From Paenibacillus prosopidis (lineage in GTDB: Bacteria; Bacillota; Bacilli; Paenibacillales; Paenibacillaceae): 64,000 nucleotides of DNA. A program made the position numbers and the translations under genes. The notes beneath the pieces were generated by a model that worked only from the letters and a program-made list of their open reading frames with translations, searched no databases and was not told the DNA's origin. Shown one piece after another: positions 33,809 through 42,102 of the stretch; the stretch's first letter is position 1; each line of letters begins with the position of its first letter. Location: the NCBI RefSeq assembly GCF_003337375.1, contig NZ_QPJD01000015.1, positions 121,955 through 185,954 of the forward strand, read 5' to 3'.

Positions 33809-34138
33809 ATGATCGGAGAACGTATTAAGATGCTGCGCAAGAGAAATGGCCTATCACTTACCGAACTCTCTCAAAGAGCTGGTGTTGCGAAATCTTATTT
33901 AAGCTCCATTGAACGAGGGCTCCAACAAAATCCTTCGATTCAGTTTCTTGAAAAGGTAGGCGCTGTATTGAAAGTATCGGTAGAAGACTTTTTGAATAGC
34001 GACCAATCTGAGCAAAAGGCCGAACATCTAGATCATGAATGGGCTGATTTGGTAAGAGAAGCGATGGCCTCCGGTGTAAGCAAGGATCAGTTTAAAGAAT
34101 TTCTGGAATTCAACAAGTGGAAAATTAAGCGCGATTAG
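33809..34138 (+). CDS. sinR: SinR-family master regulator of biofilm genes (first homologue)
   Basis: 109 residues, close to B. subtilis SinR (111 aa). The start MIGERIKMLRKRNGLSLTEL and the recognition part AGVAKSYLSSIERGLQQNPS follow SinR closely. The C-terminal dimerisation hook is also present (HLDHEWADLVREAMASGVSK, DQFKEFLEFNKWK). SinR represses matrix genes by binding GTTCTYT sites. ATG 33809 follows GGAGGAG. It lies directly after the lasso operon and is convergent with a SinI-like gene. The full SinI-interaction helix pair makes this the better candidate for SinI control. Confidence 0.9.
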   Translation: MIGERIKMLRKRNGLSLTELSQRAGVAKSYLSSIERGLQQNPSIQFLEKVGAVLKVSVEDFLNSDQSEQKAEHLDHEWADLVREAMASGVSKDQFKEFLEFNKWKIKRD

Positions 34139-34150
34139 CGCTTTTTTATT
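34128..34150. terminator. Intrinsic terminator of sinR
   Basis: AGCGC-GATTA-GCGCT followed by six T. It overlaps the last sinR codons and separates it from the convergent SinI-like gene. Confidence 0.75.
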
Positions 34151-34151
34151 G

Positions 34152-34316
34152 TTACACAGCAGCAGTATCTTGCATCTCATCCTTACCGCTTTCCTTAAGG
34201 CAAAGGAGTACTTTTCTCACATCCTCTACGCTAAACCCCAATGTCCGTGCGTTCATGATTAATGCTACCCATTCATCATCCAAGACCTGCTTGTTTTCTG
34301 ATCCGAAAAGTACCAT
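34152..34316 (-). CDS. sinI: SinI-like SinR antagonist, 54 aa
   Basis: The block VLDDEWVALIMNARTLGFSV followed by EDVRKVLLCLKES aligns with the SinI helix pair (LDQEWVELMVEAKEANISPE, EEIRKYLLLNKKS, from memory) and with the SinR hook (LDHEWADLVREAMASG). SinI pairs with SinR through this helix and strips it from DNA. ATG 34316 is preferred with GGGGGA nine bases upstream; TTG 34337 is an alternative. In B. subtilis sinI precedes sinR on the same strand, while here it is convergent downstream. Assigned from sequence pattern and position. Confidence 0.78.
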   Translation of the reverse strand: MVLFGSENKQVLDDEWVALIMNARTLGFSVEDVRKVLLCLKESGKDEMQDTAAV

Positions 34317-34435
34317 TTCCCCATGTCCCCCATTCAAATTGGGACGGTTGCACCACTGACTCCATGCGTATAAGGTGCCCAGATACTAAACGCATTTCAA
34401 CGTCTCCCTATGCTCTTTATTTGCTTTATGTGAGT

Positions 34436-34512
34436 ATTATAACCCACCTGGTTTGCGCATGTTGTCGGTTCATGTCTCACAGAAATGAGAAATTATTACA
34501 TTTTTTGTCGAA
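34436..34512 (-). promoter_or_regulatory. Candidate Spo0A-type promoter of the SinI-like gene
   Basis: On the minus strand TATAAT lies at 34441-34436 with no good -35 (CAACAT at 17 bp). A Spo0A box TGTCGAA (34506-34512, in TTTTTTGTCGAATG) lies upstream, and a weaker TTGTCGG (34462-34468) overlaps the -35 position. Activation of sinI by Spo0A-P is known in B. subtilis. The rest of 34317-34566 is untranslated leader. Confidence 0.45.
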
Positions 34513-34566
34513 TGTTTTAAAGGATTGCTAAACCAATTAGAGTAAAGGAACTAGGTAATGGGTAGC

Positions 34567-35622
34567 TCAATTATGAGGCGCCAACGCTGAACCGGAAACA
34601 ACTAGCTCCTCTTGCTCGTAGCCATTCGGATTGTCATATTGCCAGCGCCATGAATCCTCGCACATTTCTTCGATTCCACGCGTCGCAGCCCAGCCCAGCT
34701 CTTCATTCGCCTTGGTTGTATTGGCAAAGCACACAGCGATATCACCAGGTCTCCGATCTACGATGGTATACGGAATGCTCCTGCCCGATACTCTCTCGAA
34801 TGCGGCTATCATTTCAAGTACACTATAACCGCGTCCTGTACCGAGGTTATAAACATCCACGCCGGACTTGCTTAGAATTCTCTCCAGCGCTCGCAAATGT
34901 CCCTTTGCAAGATCAACGACGTGAATATAGTCTCTTACGCCTGTTCCATCTACAGTAGGATAATCGTCGCCAAAAACGTGTACTTGATTCAGCTTCTGAA
35001 CGGCTACTTGCGATATATATGGCAGCAAATTATTCGGAATGCCATTTGGATTCTCACCGATTAAACCACTCTTATGCGCTCCGATCGGATTAAAATAACG
35101 CAAAATCGATATTCCCCATTGCTCGTTCGACTCTGCTACATCCTGCAAGATTTGCTCAAGCATTAGCTTTGTCTGTCCATATGGGTTTGTTGCTCCCAGC
35201 GGAAAGTCTTCATCGATAGGAACTTGCTTTGGCAGCCCGTAGACCGTCGCAGATGAGCTAAATACCAGCTTATGTACGCCATGCTTCTCCATAACTTCGC
35301 ATAGCACTAAGGTGCTCATTATATTCGTATGATAGTACTTTAGAGGTAGACGAACAGATTCTCCAACCGCCTTGAGTCCTGCAAAATGAATAACGGCTTC
35401 GATGGAATGTCTGGAGAACACATCGTCAAGTCCGTTACGATCCAATAAGTCCATTTGATAAAAGGTGAATTTTTTATTCGTTATTTCAGCTACACGCTTC
35501 AAAGCAATAGGACTGCTATTAGATAAGTTGTCGACAATAATAACCTCGTAGCCCGCCTCAAGAAGCTCGACGCATGTATGACTCCCGATATATCCTGCAC
35601 CGCCGGTAATTAAAATAGCCAT
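34567..35622 (-). CDS. galE: UDP-glucose 4-epimerase
   Basis: 351 residues from ATG 35622 behind GAGAGGGG; an upstream frame to 35694 has no site. NAD loop is GGAGYIGS (residues 7-14), with catalytic Ser124, Tyr148 and Lys152 (YGQTK), and DGTGVRDYIHVVDLA. It interconverts UDP-Glc and UDP-Gal for the exopolysaccharide. It ends the minus-strand EPS block but has its own upstream gap of about 100 bases with a SinR-type box. Confidence 0.94.
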   Translation of the reverse strand: MAILITGGAGYIGSHTCVELLEAGYEVIIVDNLSNSSPIALKRVAEITNKKFTFYQMDLLDRNGLDDVFSRHSIEAVIHFAGLKAVGESVRLPLKYYHTNIMSTLVLCEVMEKHGVHKLVFSSSATVYGLPKQVPIDEDFPLGATNPYGQTKLMLEQILQDVAESNEQWGISILRYFNPIGAHKSGLIGENPNGIPNNLLPYISQVAVQKLNQVHVFGDDYPTVDGTGVRDYIHVVDLAKGHLRALERILSKSGVDVYNLGTGRGYSVLEMIAAFERVSGRSIPYTIVDRRPGDIAVCFANTTKANEELGWAATRGIEEMCEDSWRWQYDNPNGYEQEELVVSGSALAPHN

Positions 35623-35664
35623 TCGATTTACCCCTCTCCAGAATTCATTATAAGAAACATTAAA

Positions 35665-35680
35665 TTTCTTTATTAAGAAC
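35665..35680. promoter_or_regulatory. SinR-type operator upstream of galE
   Basis: TTTCTTTATTAAGAAC, one mismatch to the consensus. It is 43 bases upstream of the galE start. On the minus strand it lies between CTACAA and TTTAAT at a 17-base distance; a separate TATAAT is at about 35649-35654. Confidence 0.55.
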
Positions 35681-35722
35681 ATTGTAGCAAACAAATTCCT
35701 TTTATTTAGTCTTTTGAGAAAA

Positions 35723-37303
35723 TTACTTGTTTCCGCCGACCTCCATATTACGTCCGTACTTACTTAACCTTTGGAAAATTGCGTTTACGCGCGCTGATTT
35801 GTTTAATAGTGTTCGAGCAATTCCAAGCAAATACTTGAACTCATCCGATCTATGAAATACTGCGGTATAAATTAGATTTACTAGAATAAAACATGTAATG
35901 CCTTGCAGCACGAGCCATAATATCGTGTCTAATGGTATTAAGCGACTAACGCTGCCAGCAACCAAGCAAGCCGCTGCTCCAACCGCGGTAAACTTGAAGT
36001 AATGTAAATAATAACGGTGTACCGGTTGTTTAAATACCTTTTTATAGACCAGTTGAGGAGTATACCAAAAAGGAACCAACAATGCGCTGACCAATGAACC
36101 TATGAATATACCCGCTATTCCCATATAATGTACAAGTACAATAGAAACACCTAGGTTTGCTGCTGCCTGAAACAGCGGTGCAAAACGATCCTCATGGAAT
36201 ATTCCCGCCGTTGTCTTAACTGCGCTTAACGAGTTTCGCATCCCTCTTTCATAGAAAGCGATAACCAATACAAGCAAAACGATGTTACTCATAATAAAAT
36301 CAGGTCCAATCCAGATCCTAATTAGAGGCTCAACAAATAAATATAAGACAATAGAAAGCAGGGAGTATAACCAAAAGTTAAGAAGCAGCGTTACTTTATA
36401 TATCCTATAGATAGCTTCCGGGCTTTCCTTTGCGACTAAATTTCCCAGACTGTGATACATATTAGAAAACACCTGATTGAGGAATGTTCGGCATATATCA
36501 ATCAGCATTTTGTAATTGGAATAAAGGCCAACTGCCGCTATGCTGACAAATGATGAAATAAGGATGCTTTCCACGCCAAAAACAAAATAATTACCGACAT
36601 TTTGGAGTATGATCGCCTTCATATTCTTAATAAAGTTGACTTTCGTTTCCGGATCAAGCTTGCTCTTTATCTTTTGTTTCAAGAAAGGATATAACTTATC
36701 AACAACGAAGGCCAATATAACCGATGTAATAATTGAGAGTATGCTCTCTATAGCAAGATATAAAATGTAGTTTTCCGTGAAGTACAAGATTGCAATTTTC
36801 AAACAGGTGGAGACAATGGCTGAGACTGAAAATACCGCTGTTACAATGTAATTTTTTTGATTTACATTCAGAAAAGAATGCTTATAAACAAACAAATACG
36901 GAGCAGCCGTATTAATAAGGAACAACAAATATATAAAATTGAGGTTTTCTACGCTTGTTTCCTTGATGAACAGATCCAGAAAAGGCATGAGACCTAAGCC
37001 GAGAAGCATTACAATGCTTGCTATAATCAAGTAGGCTCTTTTGTACAACTGCATCAAGGCCAGTATTTTAGGTTGATTATTATCGGCTACTGGCTTATAA
37101 AGATTGTACACAATGCTTGAGCCAATGCCTGCTTCGGCTAATGTGAGCATAGCCAAAATACTGGTAAATAGTCCGTTAATGCCGAGATATTCGATTCCTA
37201 AGCTGTTAATAAAAACAGTCCTCGAAATGAAACTTAACGCCGTTATAATGATTTGATTTCCTAATCCGGCCGAAATGTTCAGTAAAGAGCTCTTAACCCT
37301 CAT
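35723..37303 (-). CDS. Polysaccharide flippase (Wzx/MATE-type oligosaccharide transporter)
   Basis: 526 residues with about 12-14 hydrophobic segments. The family start RVKSSLLNISAGLGNQIIIT and FISRTVFINSLGIEYLGING matches Wzx-type flippases of Gram-positive capsule loci. It would move lipid-linked repeat units across the membrane for the EpsG polymerase. ATG 37303 follows TAGGAG. It is 18 bases from the GH88 gene upstream. The functional counterpart in B. subtilis is EpsK, but sequence equivalence cannot be claimed. Confidence 0.87.
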   Translation of the reverse strand: MRVKSSLLNISAGLGNQIIITALSFISRTVFINSLGIEYLGINGLFTSILAMLTLAEAGIGSSIVYNLYKPVADNNQPKILALMQLYKRAYLIIASIVMLLGLGLMPFLDLFIKETSVENLNFIYLLFLINTAAPYLFVYKHSFLNVNQKNYIVTAVFSVSAIVSTCLKIAILYFTENYILYLAIESILSIITSVILAFVVDKLYPFLKQKIKSKLDPETKVNFIKNMKAIILQNVGNYFVFGVESILISSFVSIAAVGLYSNYKMLIDICRTFLNQVFSNMYHSLGNLVAKESPEAIYRIYKVTLLLNFWLYSLLSIVLYLFVEPLIRIWIGPDFIMSNIVLLVLVIAFYERGMRNSLSAVKTTAGIFHEDRFAPLFQAAANLGVSIVLVHYMGIAGIFIGSLVSALLVPFWYTPQLVYKKVFKQPVHRYYLHYFKFTAVGAAACLVAGSVSRLIPLDTILWLVLQGITCFILVNLIYTAVFHRSDEFKYLLGIARTLLNKSARVNAIFQRLSKYGRNMEVGGNK

Positions 37304-37321
37304 GTGAATCTCCTACCCTGT

Positions 37322-38506
37322 TTATGAGACTTTTTTCTCGGAATTAGCGTTAATGATTCGAATGCAGAAGCCTTGAGTAAACGGCAGAATGTTAAATAAC
37401 ATCGAATATACGCCTATATCCTTGGTATCTCCTTGCGAGAAATCTACTGCCCCGTTTCTTCTTGTCACTTTCATTAAGTATCCGACAGCCCGATTGGCGC
37501 CTTCCTTGCACTTCTCGGTAAGCTCCTCAATTTGTGAAGCTTGGAGCAGAAACCAACCTAGTGTTGCGGTGGTTGAAGAATCAGGTCTCGATTCACCGCG
37601 TGCAACCGACCAGTTCCAGTTGCCATCTGAACTTTGAAAGCTCAATACACTGCTTGCAAACTTTTTGATCATTTCATCCAATATTTCTTTTGAGCCATGT
37701 CCCGTCGGTAATTCAAGCCAGGCGTCCGCTAATCCGATTGCAAACCAACCGAGACCTCTTCCCCAGCCATATAAACCGAGAGGCATCGAATTATTCAAAT
37801 GGTATGCATGACTTGGGATATAATATTTCTCCAGCATGCCATGCTGCTCATACTCCTTCAATTGCTTAACAGCTATTTCTACACACTCCTCGTTGCTGTA
37901 TCTGATTCCATAAGCAATAAGAAACGGACAAATAAAGCCTATTGTATCCACGTAACGATAGTTCTTCATCGATTTTCGATATTGAACGGTACCGTCTTCG
38001 CCGATATGTGCTTGTATCATATCCCAAACGTAGTCAAAGGCTTTCTTATATTGGTCGATGTCTAGAAATTCCAATTTCATCACGGCATAACTAAGTATCG
38101 CCGCATCTATATGTTCAGGTTTATTTTTCCATTGCCCGCTGCTATCAAATTTAGCATCTAAAAATGTTCGAATTTCATCCTCCGTCTTTTTATCATGATT
38201 ATTCACAAGATATTCTGTTAATCCAAGAAGGAGTGCTGCTTCCTGCCAATGCTGAATGGCACTTTTGGTATAATTTCCTCTTAACATATCGAGGACTACT
38301 AATCGTGTATTGTCGGTTACTTTAATTTTTGGAGTATGATTCAGCCATTTCAAGCCTGCTTTAGTTATAGACAAGTTCCATTTGCCCGTATCCGTATATC
38401 TGCCTATATGAATTCTTCCGGTCCAATCCATAAAAATAGGCAATATGTCAATCATCACAATAATGACCGCTATGCTCAAAAATAGGAGACTAAACATTTG
38501 CATCAA
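37322..38506 (-). CDS. Glycoside hydrolase family 88/105-like protein with N-terminal anchor
   Basis: Residues 3-27 are hydrophobic (MFSLLFLSIAVIIVMIDILP), followed by a (alpha/alpha)6-barrel protein of the unsaturated glucuronyl/rhamnogalacturonyl hydrolase type (YRYVDTIGFICPFLIAYG, LYGWGRGLGWFAIGLADAWL). GH88/GH105 enzymes act on oligosaccharides with a 4,5-unsaturated uronic acid end. A catalytic Asp would be in VDTIGF. The start is TTG 38506 or ATG 38503 behind AAAGGAAG. It lies between a glycosyltransferase and the flippase, so it may trim or remodel the polymer. Confidence 0.72.
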   Translation of the reverse strand: MMQMFSLLFLSIAVIIVMIDILPIFMDWTGRIHIGRYTDTGKWNLSITKAGLKWLNHTPKIKVTDNTRLVVLDMLRGNYTKSAIQHWQEAALLLGLTEYLVNNHDKKTEDEIRTFLDAKFDSSGQWKNKPEHIDAAILSYAVMKLEFLDIDQYKKAFDYVWDMIQAHIGEDGTVQYRKSMKNYRYVDTIGFICPFLIAYGIRYSNEECVEIAVKQLKEYEQHGMLEKYYIPSHAYHLNNSMPLGLYGWGRGLGWFAIGLADAWLELPTGHGSKEILDEMIKKFASSVLSFQSSDGNWNWSVARGESRPDSSTTATLGWFLLQASQIEELTEKCKEGANRAVGYLMKVTRRNGAVDFSQGDTKDIGVYSMLFNILPFTQGFCIRIINANSEKKVS

Positions 38507-38526
38507 AATAATAACACTTCCTTTAC

Positions 38527-39708
38527 CTAGCTAATCCATTGGTACAGTTTATTAATTTCATGCTCTGTACCTAATGATTCATTCATTAAGTTGCTTACTA
38601 ATTGACTTCTCAAAGGTTCATTATCAATAAGCTTTTTAATCCCTTGATAAATTGAAAATGCATTCTGCTCCACAATTAATCCATTTATTTCATCGCTCAG
38701 TTGGTCATAAATAACTTTGAAATTAGTCGAAACAATCGGCTTTTTTAAAATTTTTGCTTCCGTAATGGTTAAACAGCGTCCCTCAAATAAGGATGTTTGC
38801 ACATAAAGGTCGCATTGTTTGATATAAGGATATGGATTTTCTTTAAGGCCCGTTAAAATAAGTGAATCCTGCAGCTGCTTCTCCTCAATTAATTGTGTTA
38901 ATCGCTGCCTCTCCTCACCGTCGCCAACGATGTACCACTTAATTGCGTATCCATCATTAACCAGTAGCTCGCAAGCTTCTACGGCCATTCCAAAACCTTT
39001 TTGATAATTTAACCTTCCAACGGAAGCGATGGTTATCTTGCTTTTTGGTATAATTTCCTCTGCCAATGACATTTGAACGATAGTAGTCGGAGACACAATA
39101 TTATGCATGAGTTCAATTTTATGATCGAACATCGGAAATCTCTCTTTTAATATAGTGACGCATTCTTCGGATACCGTAACGATTTTGTCCAGTTTATTAA
39201 AGTAAGCATAATCCAGAAGCGGATCCATACCCAGCTTGTCATAATCATTATGAATAAACCCGATTTTTGTACTTGCCTCGACCTTTTCAATAATATAATA
39301 GATAGGCGATTTCTCCAGATAACCGAAAGCGGCATCATACTGCTTACTTAACACAGGGAATGATCTGGATATGTATTTCCATGCTCTCTGCTCGCGCTTA
39401 GCCGCATTTTTTTCTGTTTTGAATATATAGCCTGCGCCAATTCTTGATAATGCCAAGTCTACTCTCTTTTCTTTCATACAGTTGATTGCGGCCGATTTGA
39501 AAGGCATATCGAAATAAGGATAAGATACCGGCGCTTCTAGCACGGTCACTTCCCGAGGCAATTTACTAAAAAACATTCCTTCGTGTTTGAATAAAAATAA
39601 ATCCACCTCAAACCTGGAGTAATCAATCGTATGCAATAACGAAATGAGAGATTTTTCAGCTCCGCCGCAATTCAAGTTACTCATGACGAATAAAAGTTTT
39701 TTCTTCAT
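38527..39708 (-). CDS. Glycosyltransferase family 4 (paralogue A), 393 aa
   Basis: GT-B enzyme. The N-terminus MKKKLLFVMSNLNCGGAEKS has the acceptor-side glycine loop; the donor site shows SVGRLNYQKGFGMAVEACEL, VGDGEERQRL and TSLFEGRCLTITEAKIL. It shares an unusual central region (YLEKSPIYYIIEKVEASTKI, GFIHNDYDKL) with the next two GT4 genes at 39718 and 43163. ATG 39708 follows GGTGG. Sugar donor unknown. Part of the EPS operon. Confidence 0.88.
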   Translation of the reverse strand: MKKKLLFVMSNLNCGGAEKSLISLLHTIDYSRFEVDLFLFKHEGMFFSKLPREVTVLEAPVSYPYFDMPFKSAAINCMKEKRVDLALSRIGAGYIFKTEKNAAKREQRAWKYISRSFPVLSKQYDAAFGYLEKSPIYYIIEKVEASTKIGFIHNDYDKLGMDPLLDYAYFNKLDKIVTVSEECVTILKERFPMFDHKIELMHNIVSPTTIVQMSLAEEIIPKSKITIASVGRLNYQKGFGMAVEACELLVNDGYAIKWYIVGDGEERQRLTQLIEEKQLQDSLILTGLKENPYPYIKQCDLYVQTSLFEGRCLTITEAKILKKPIVSTNFKVIYDQLSDEINGLIVEQNAFSIYQGIKKLIDNEPLRSQLVSNLMNESLGTEHEINKLYQWIS

Positions 39709-39717
39709 GTTTTCCAC

Positions 39718-40911
39718 CTATCCAAGAAGTTTATAAAGCTTTTCGATCTCATCCTCTGTTCCTAACTTCAATCGTGACAAATGGTCGGACATCTGCCTTC
39801 GAATCGTCCGGTCTTGAATAAGCTTTCCAATTCCCGCAGCGACAGAATCAGCATTCATCTCGACGATAAATCCTTCAACCCCATCTTCAATTTGATCCTT
39901 TGCCGTGCTAAAATTGGTTACTACAATCGGTTTATTTAAAATTTTCGCTTCATCAATAGCTATCGCCTTGCCTTCAAACTTCGAGGTTTGCGCATAGATA
40001 TCTGCCTGCTTAATGTAAGGATAAGGGTTTGTCTTTAATCCTAATAATTTAAAGTGCTCTTCTAATCCTTCCTCTTTGAGGAGCGAAGTTAGCCTCTCTC
40101 TCTCATCTCCTTCGCCAATGATGTTCCACTGAATGTTATAACCTTCTTCAACCAATTTTTTACAGGCTTTTATTGCTAGATCAAATCCCTTTTGAATATG
40201 CAGTCTTCCAATAGAAAGAATGACGATTTCTTCCTCTTTACGATTGTAAACATCCGTTGATTCCCTATCGGCCAATGTCCTAATAACCGTTGGTGAAATA
40301 ATGTTATGAATGACGTTCACCTTATGGTTTTGATTAGGGAATCTTCTTTTTAATATGTTGGCACATTCGTCAGAAACCGTGACGATATGATTCAGCTTTT
40401 CGAAATAGTCTAAGTCGAAATTAGGGTCCATTTCTAATTTGTCATAGTCGTTATGAACCCAACCTATTTTCTTCGACGCACTCACCTTTTCCACGCAAAA
40501 ATAAATTGATGTTTTTTCCAAAAATCCAATTGCTGCATCATAATGCTTATCAATTTTACTCATGGAATTAGCAACATGTCTCCAGCCTAATTGTTCCCTG
40601 GTCCCAACGCTTGTTTCTGCCCTATTTTTTACGCTGAACATGATTCTGTCATAGGCCAGGGAGGGATTACCTTTAAGCAGAAACTTCGGTACAGAATCCC
40701 AAATAGGCAAAGCGAATCGATTATAGGTATCCGGCAACGGCAGTATTTGAACTTTTTCCGGCACCAAATTCAGAAAGATACCTTCGTGACTGAGTAAAAA
40801 TAAGTCAACCTCATATCGTTCATAGTCAATTTGAGAGAGCAGGTTTATGAGACTCCTTTCTCCCCCGCCTGCTGACAAACTAGGTATAACAAACAATAGG
40901 TTCTTTTTCAT
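39718..40911 (-). CDS. Glycosyltransferase family 4 (paralogue B), 397 aa
   Basis: Close paralogue of the adjacent downstream gene: MKKNLLFVIPSLSAGGGERS at the start, FLEKTSIYFCVEKVSASKKI and GWVHNDYDKLEMDPN in the middle, then ILSIGRLHIQKGFDLAIKAC, GEGDERERLTSLL and TSKFEGKAIAIDEAKIL at the donor site. ATG 40911 follows GAGGTG. Tandem duplication with divergence of acceptor or donor specificity is likely. Part of the EPS operon. Confidence 0.88.
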   Translation of the reverse strand: MKKNLLFVIPSLSAGGGERSLINLLSQIDYERYEVDLFLLSHEGIFLNLVPEKVQILPLPDTYNRFALPIWDSVPKFLLKGNPSLAYDRIMFSVKNRAETSVGTREQLGWRHVANSMSKIDKHYDAAIGFLEKTSIYFCVEKVSASKKIGWVHNDYDKLEMDPNFDLDYFEKLNHIVTVSDECANILKRRFPNQNHKVNVIHNIISPTVIRTLADRESTDVYNRKEEEIVILSIGRLHIQKGFDLAIKACKKLVEEGYNIQWNIIGEGDERERLTSLLKEEGLEEHFKLLGLKTNPYPYIKQADIYAQTSKFEGKAIAIDEAKILNKPIVVTNFSTAKDQIEDGVEGFIVEMNADSVAAGIGKLIQDRTIRRQMSDHLSRLKLGTEDEIEKLYKLLG

Positions 40912-40919
40912 TTTGCACC

Positions 40920-42077
40920 TCATGCTAGCTCTTTTAAATATTCAACTGCTTTGTATGACATTTGTTTAATATTGGGTATCGATTGCTTTAGTATTTTCTT
41001 TAATTCATCCTCTTCTCTAATCATTTCATTGAAGCGGTTAATTAATTTGCTGCTGTCAGAAATCTCTTCAATCCCCAGAACAAGCTTTTCTTCGTTAAAA
41101 ATGTCTTTCGCTATTCCTTTCGATTTTACGCTGTAGCCTAGAACCATTGTTGGGACGCAGTTCGAGTAAGCAGCAATTGTTGCATGCGTTCTTGCGCCTA
41201 TAAAAAATCTCATTCGTGCTATGTATCCTTTATATTGTATGGCTGTTAAATTATCAGGCAATAAAATGACGCGGCCTGTATCCTTTTGCTCGTCATAGAA
41301 GCTCTTCAGCACTTCATAATCATTATTTCCTTGGTAGATGACATGCGGTGTAAGTGCGATTGTCATATCAGTCGTCTTCAATATATAATTAATCAGTTCT
41401 CTGACCGCTTCTCTAGAACGCTTATTGCGCTCCCATACAAGCGGACTAAAATTAATCCCCATCGTATTGCCGACCTGCCAGCCTTCCGGCAGAGGCAGCT
41501 CTTCCTGTTCCATCGTGAATGCCGGATCCGCACAAAGCTTGACATTACCCAAGCCCTTATCTTTGAGCATTGCGTAGGTCAACGTTTCACGTGCAAGAAT
41601 TAAATCAAAAAGCTTCAAATCCTTCAGCTTTCTTTCGGACATGTCCTCTTCGCCGATTGAGCATCCCCATAAAACCAGCTTTTTGCCCTGAGCCTTTATT
41701 CTGCGGTCAATTTCATACCAATTCGGCTGCTCTCCGTAGCAATAGTTGTCGCCTCCGATTGACAAGCAAACATCGACATCCTTAATACGGCTAATCGTGT
41801 TATGTTCAATTAAACCCAAAGCGTACGTTTCATCCTGAAGCAATTTATTCTGAAGGGAAGCTACGAGCCAGTTCAAGGAATATTTTTTAATATCTGACTT
41901 TGAACCATCATAGATCCCATCTAACGCAGATATCACTTTATCTGTTTGCGGCTTATCAGAAGCCAGATATACTTTTGCGTCGTTAATTTTCTCCTTAATT
42001 ATTTTAGCTGATGAGCGAACAATCGCCTCACAGCCTCTATTTAGACTACCACCATGAGCAAACATCATTATTTTCAT
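40920..42077 (-). CDS. Polysaccharide pyruvyl transferase-family protein, 385 aa
   Basis: Starts MKIMMFAHGGSLNRGCEAIV at ATG 42077 behind GGAGGAG. The pattern HGGSLNRGCEAIVRSSAKII, CLSIGGDNYCYG, LVLWGCSIGE and PTMVLGYSVKSKGIA matches CsaB/EpsO/EpsI-type pyruvyl transferases, which place a ketal pyruvate from PEP on a sugar residue. The product would be a negatively charged, pyruvylated EPS. It lies between GT genes and shares the operon. Confidence 0.82.
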   Translation of the reverse strand: MKIMMFAHGGSLNRGCEAIVRSSAKIIKEKINDAKVYLASDKPQTDKVISALDGIYDGSKSDIKKYSLNWLVASLQNKLLQDETYALGLIEHNTISRIKDVDVCLSIGGDNYCYGEQPNWYEIDRRIKAQGKKLVLWGCSIGEEDMSERKLKDLKLFDLILARETLTYAMLKDKGLGNVKLCADPAFTMEQEELPLPEGWQVGNTMGINFSPLVWERNKRSREAVRELINYILKTTDMTIALTPHVIYQGNNDYEVLKSFYDEQKDTGRVILLPDNLTAIQYKGYIARMRFFIGARTHATIAAYSNCVPTMVLGYSVKSKGIAKDIFNEEKLVLGIEEISDSSKLINRFNEMIREEDELKKILKQSIPNIKQMSYKAVEYLKELA

Positions 42078-42102
42078 ACTGTACTCCTCCAATTTCTTTA
42101 TA

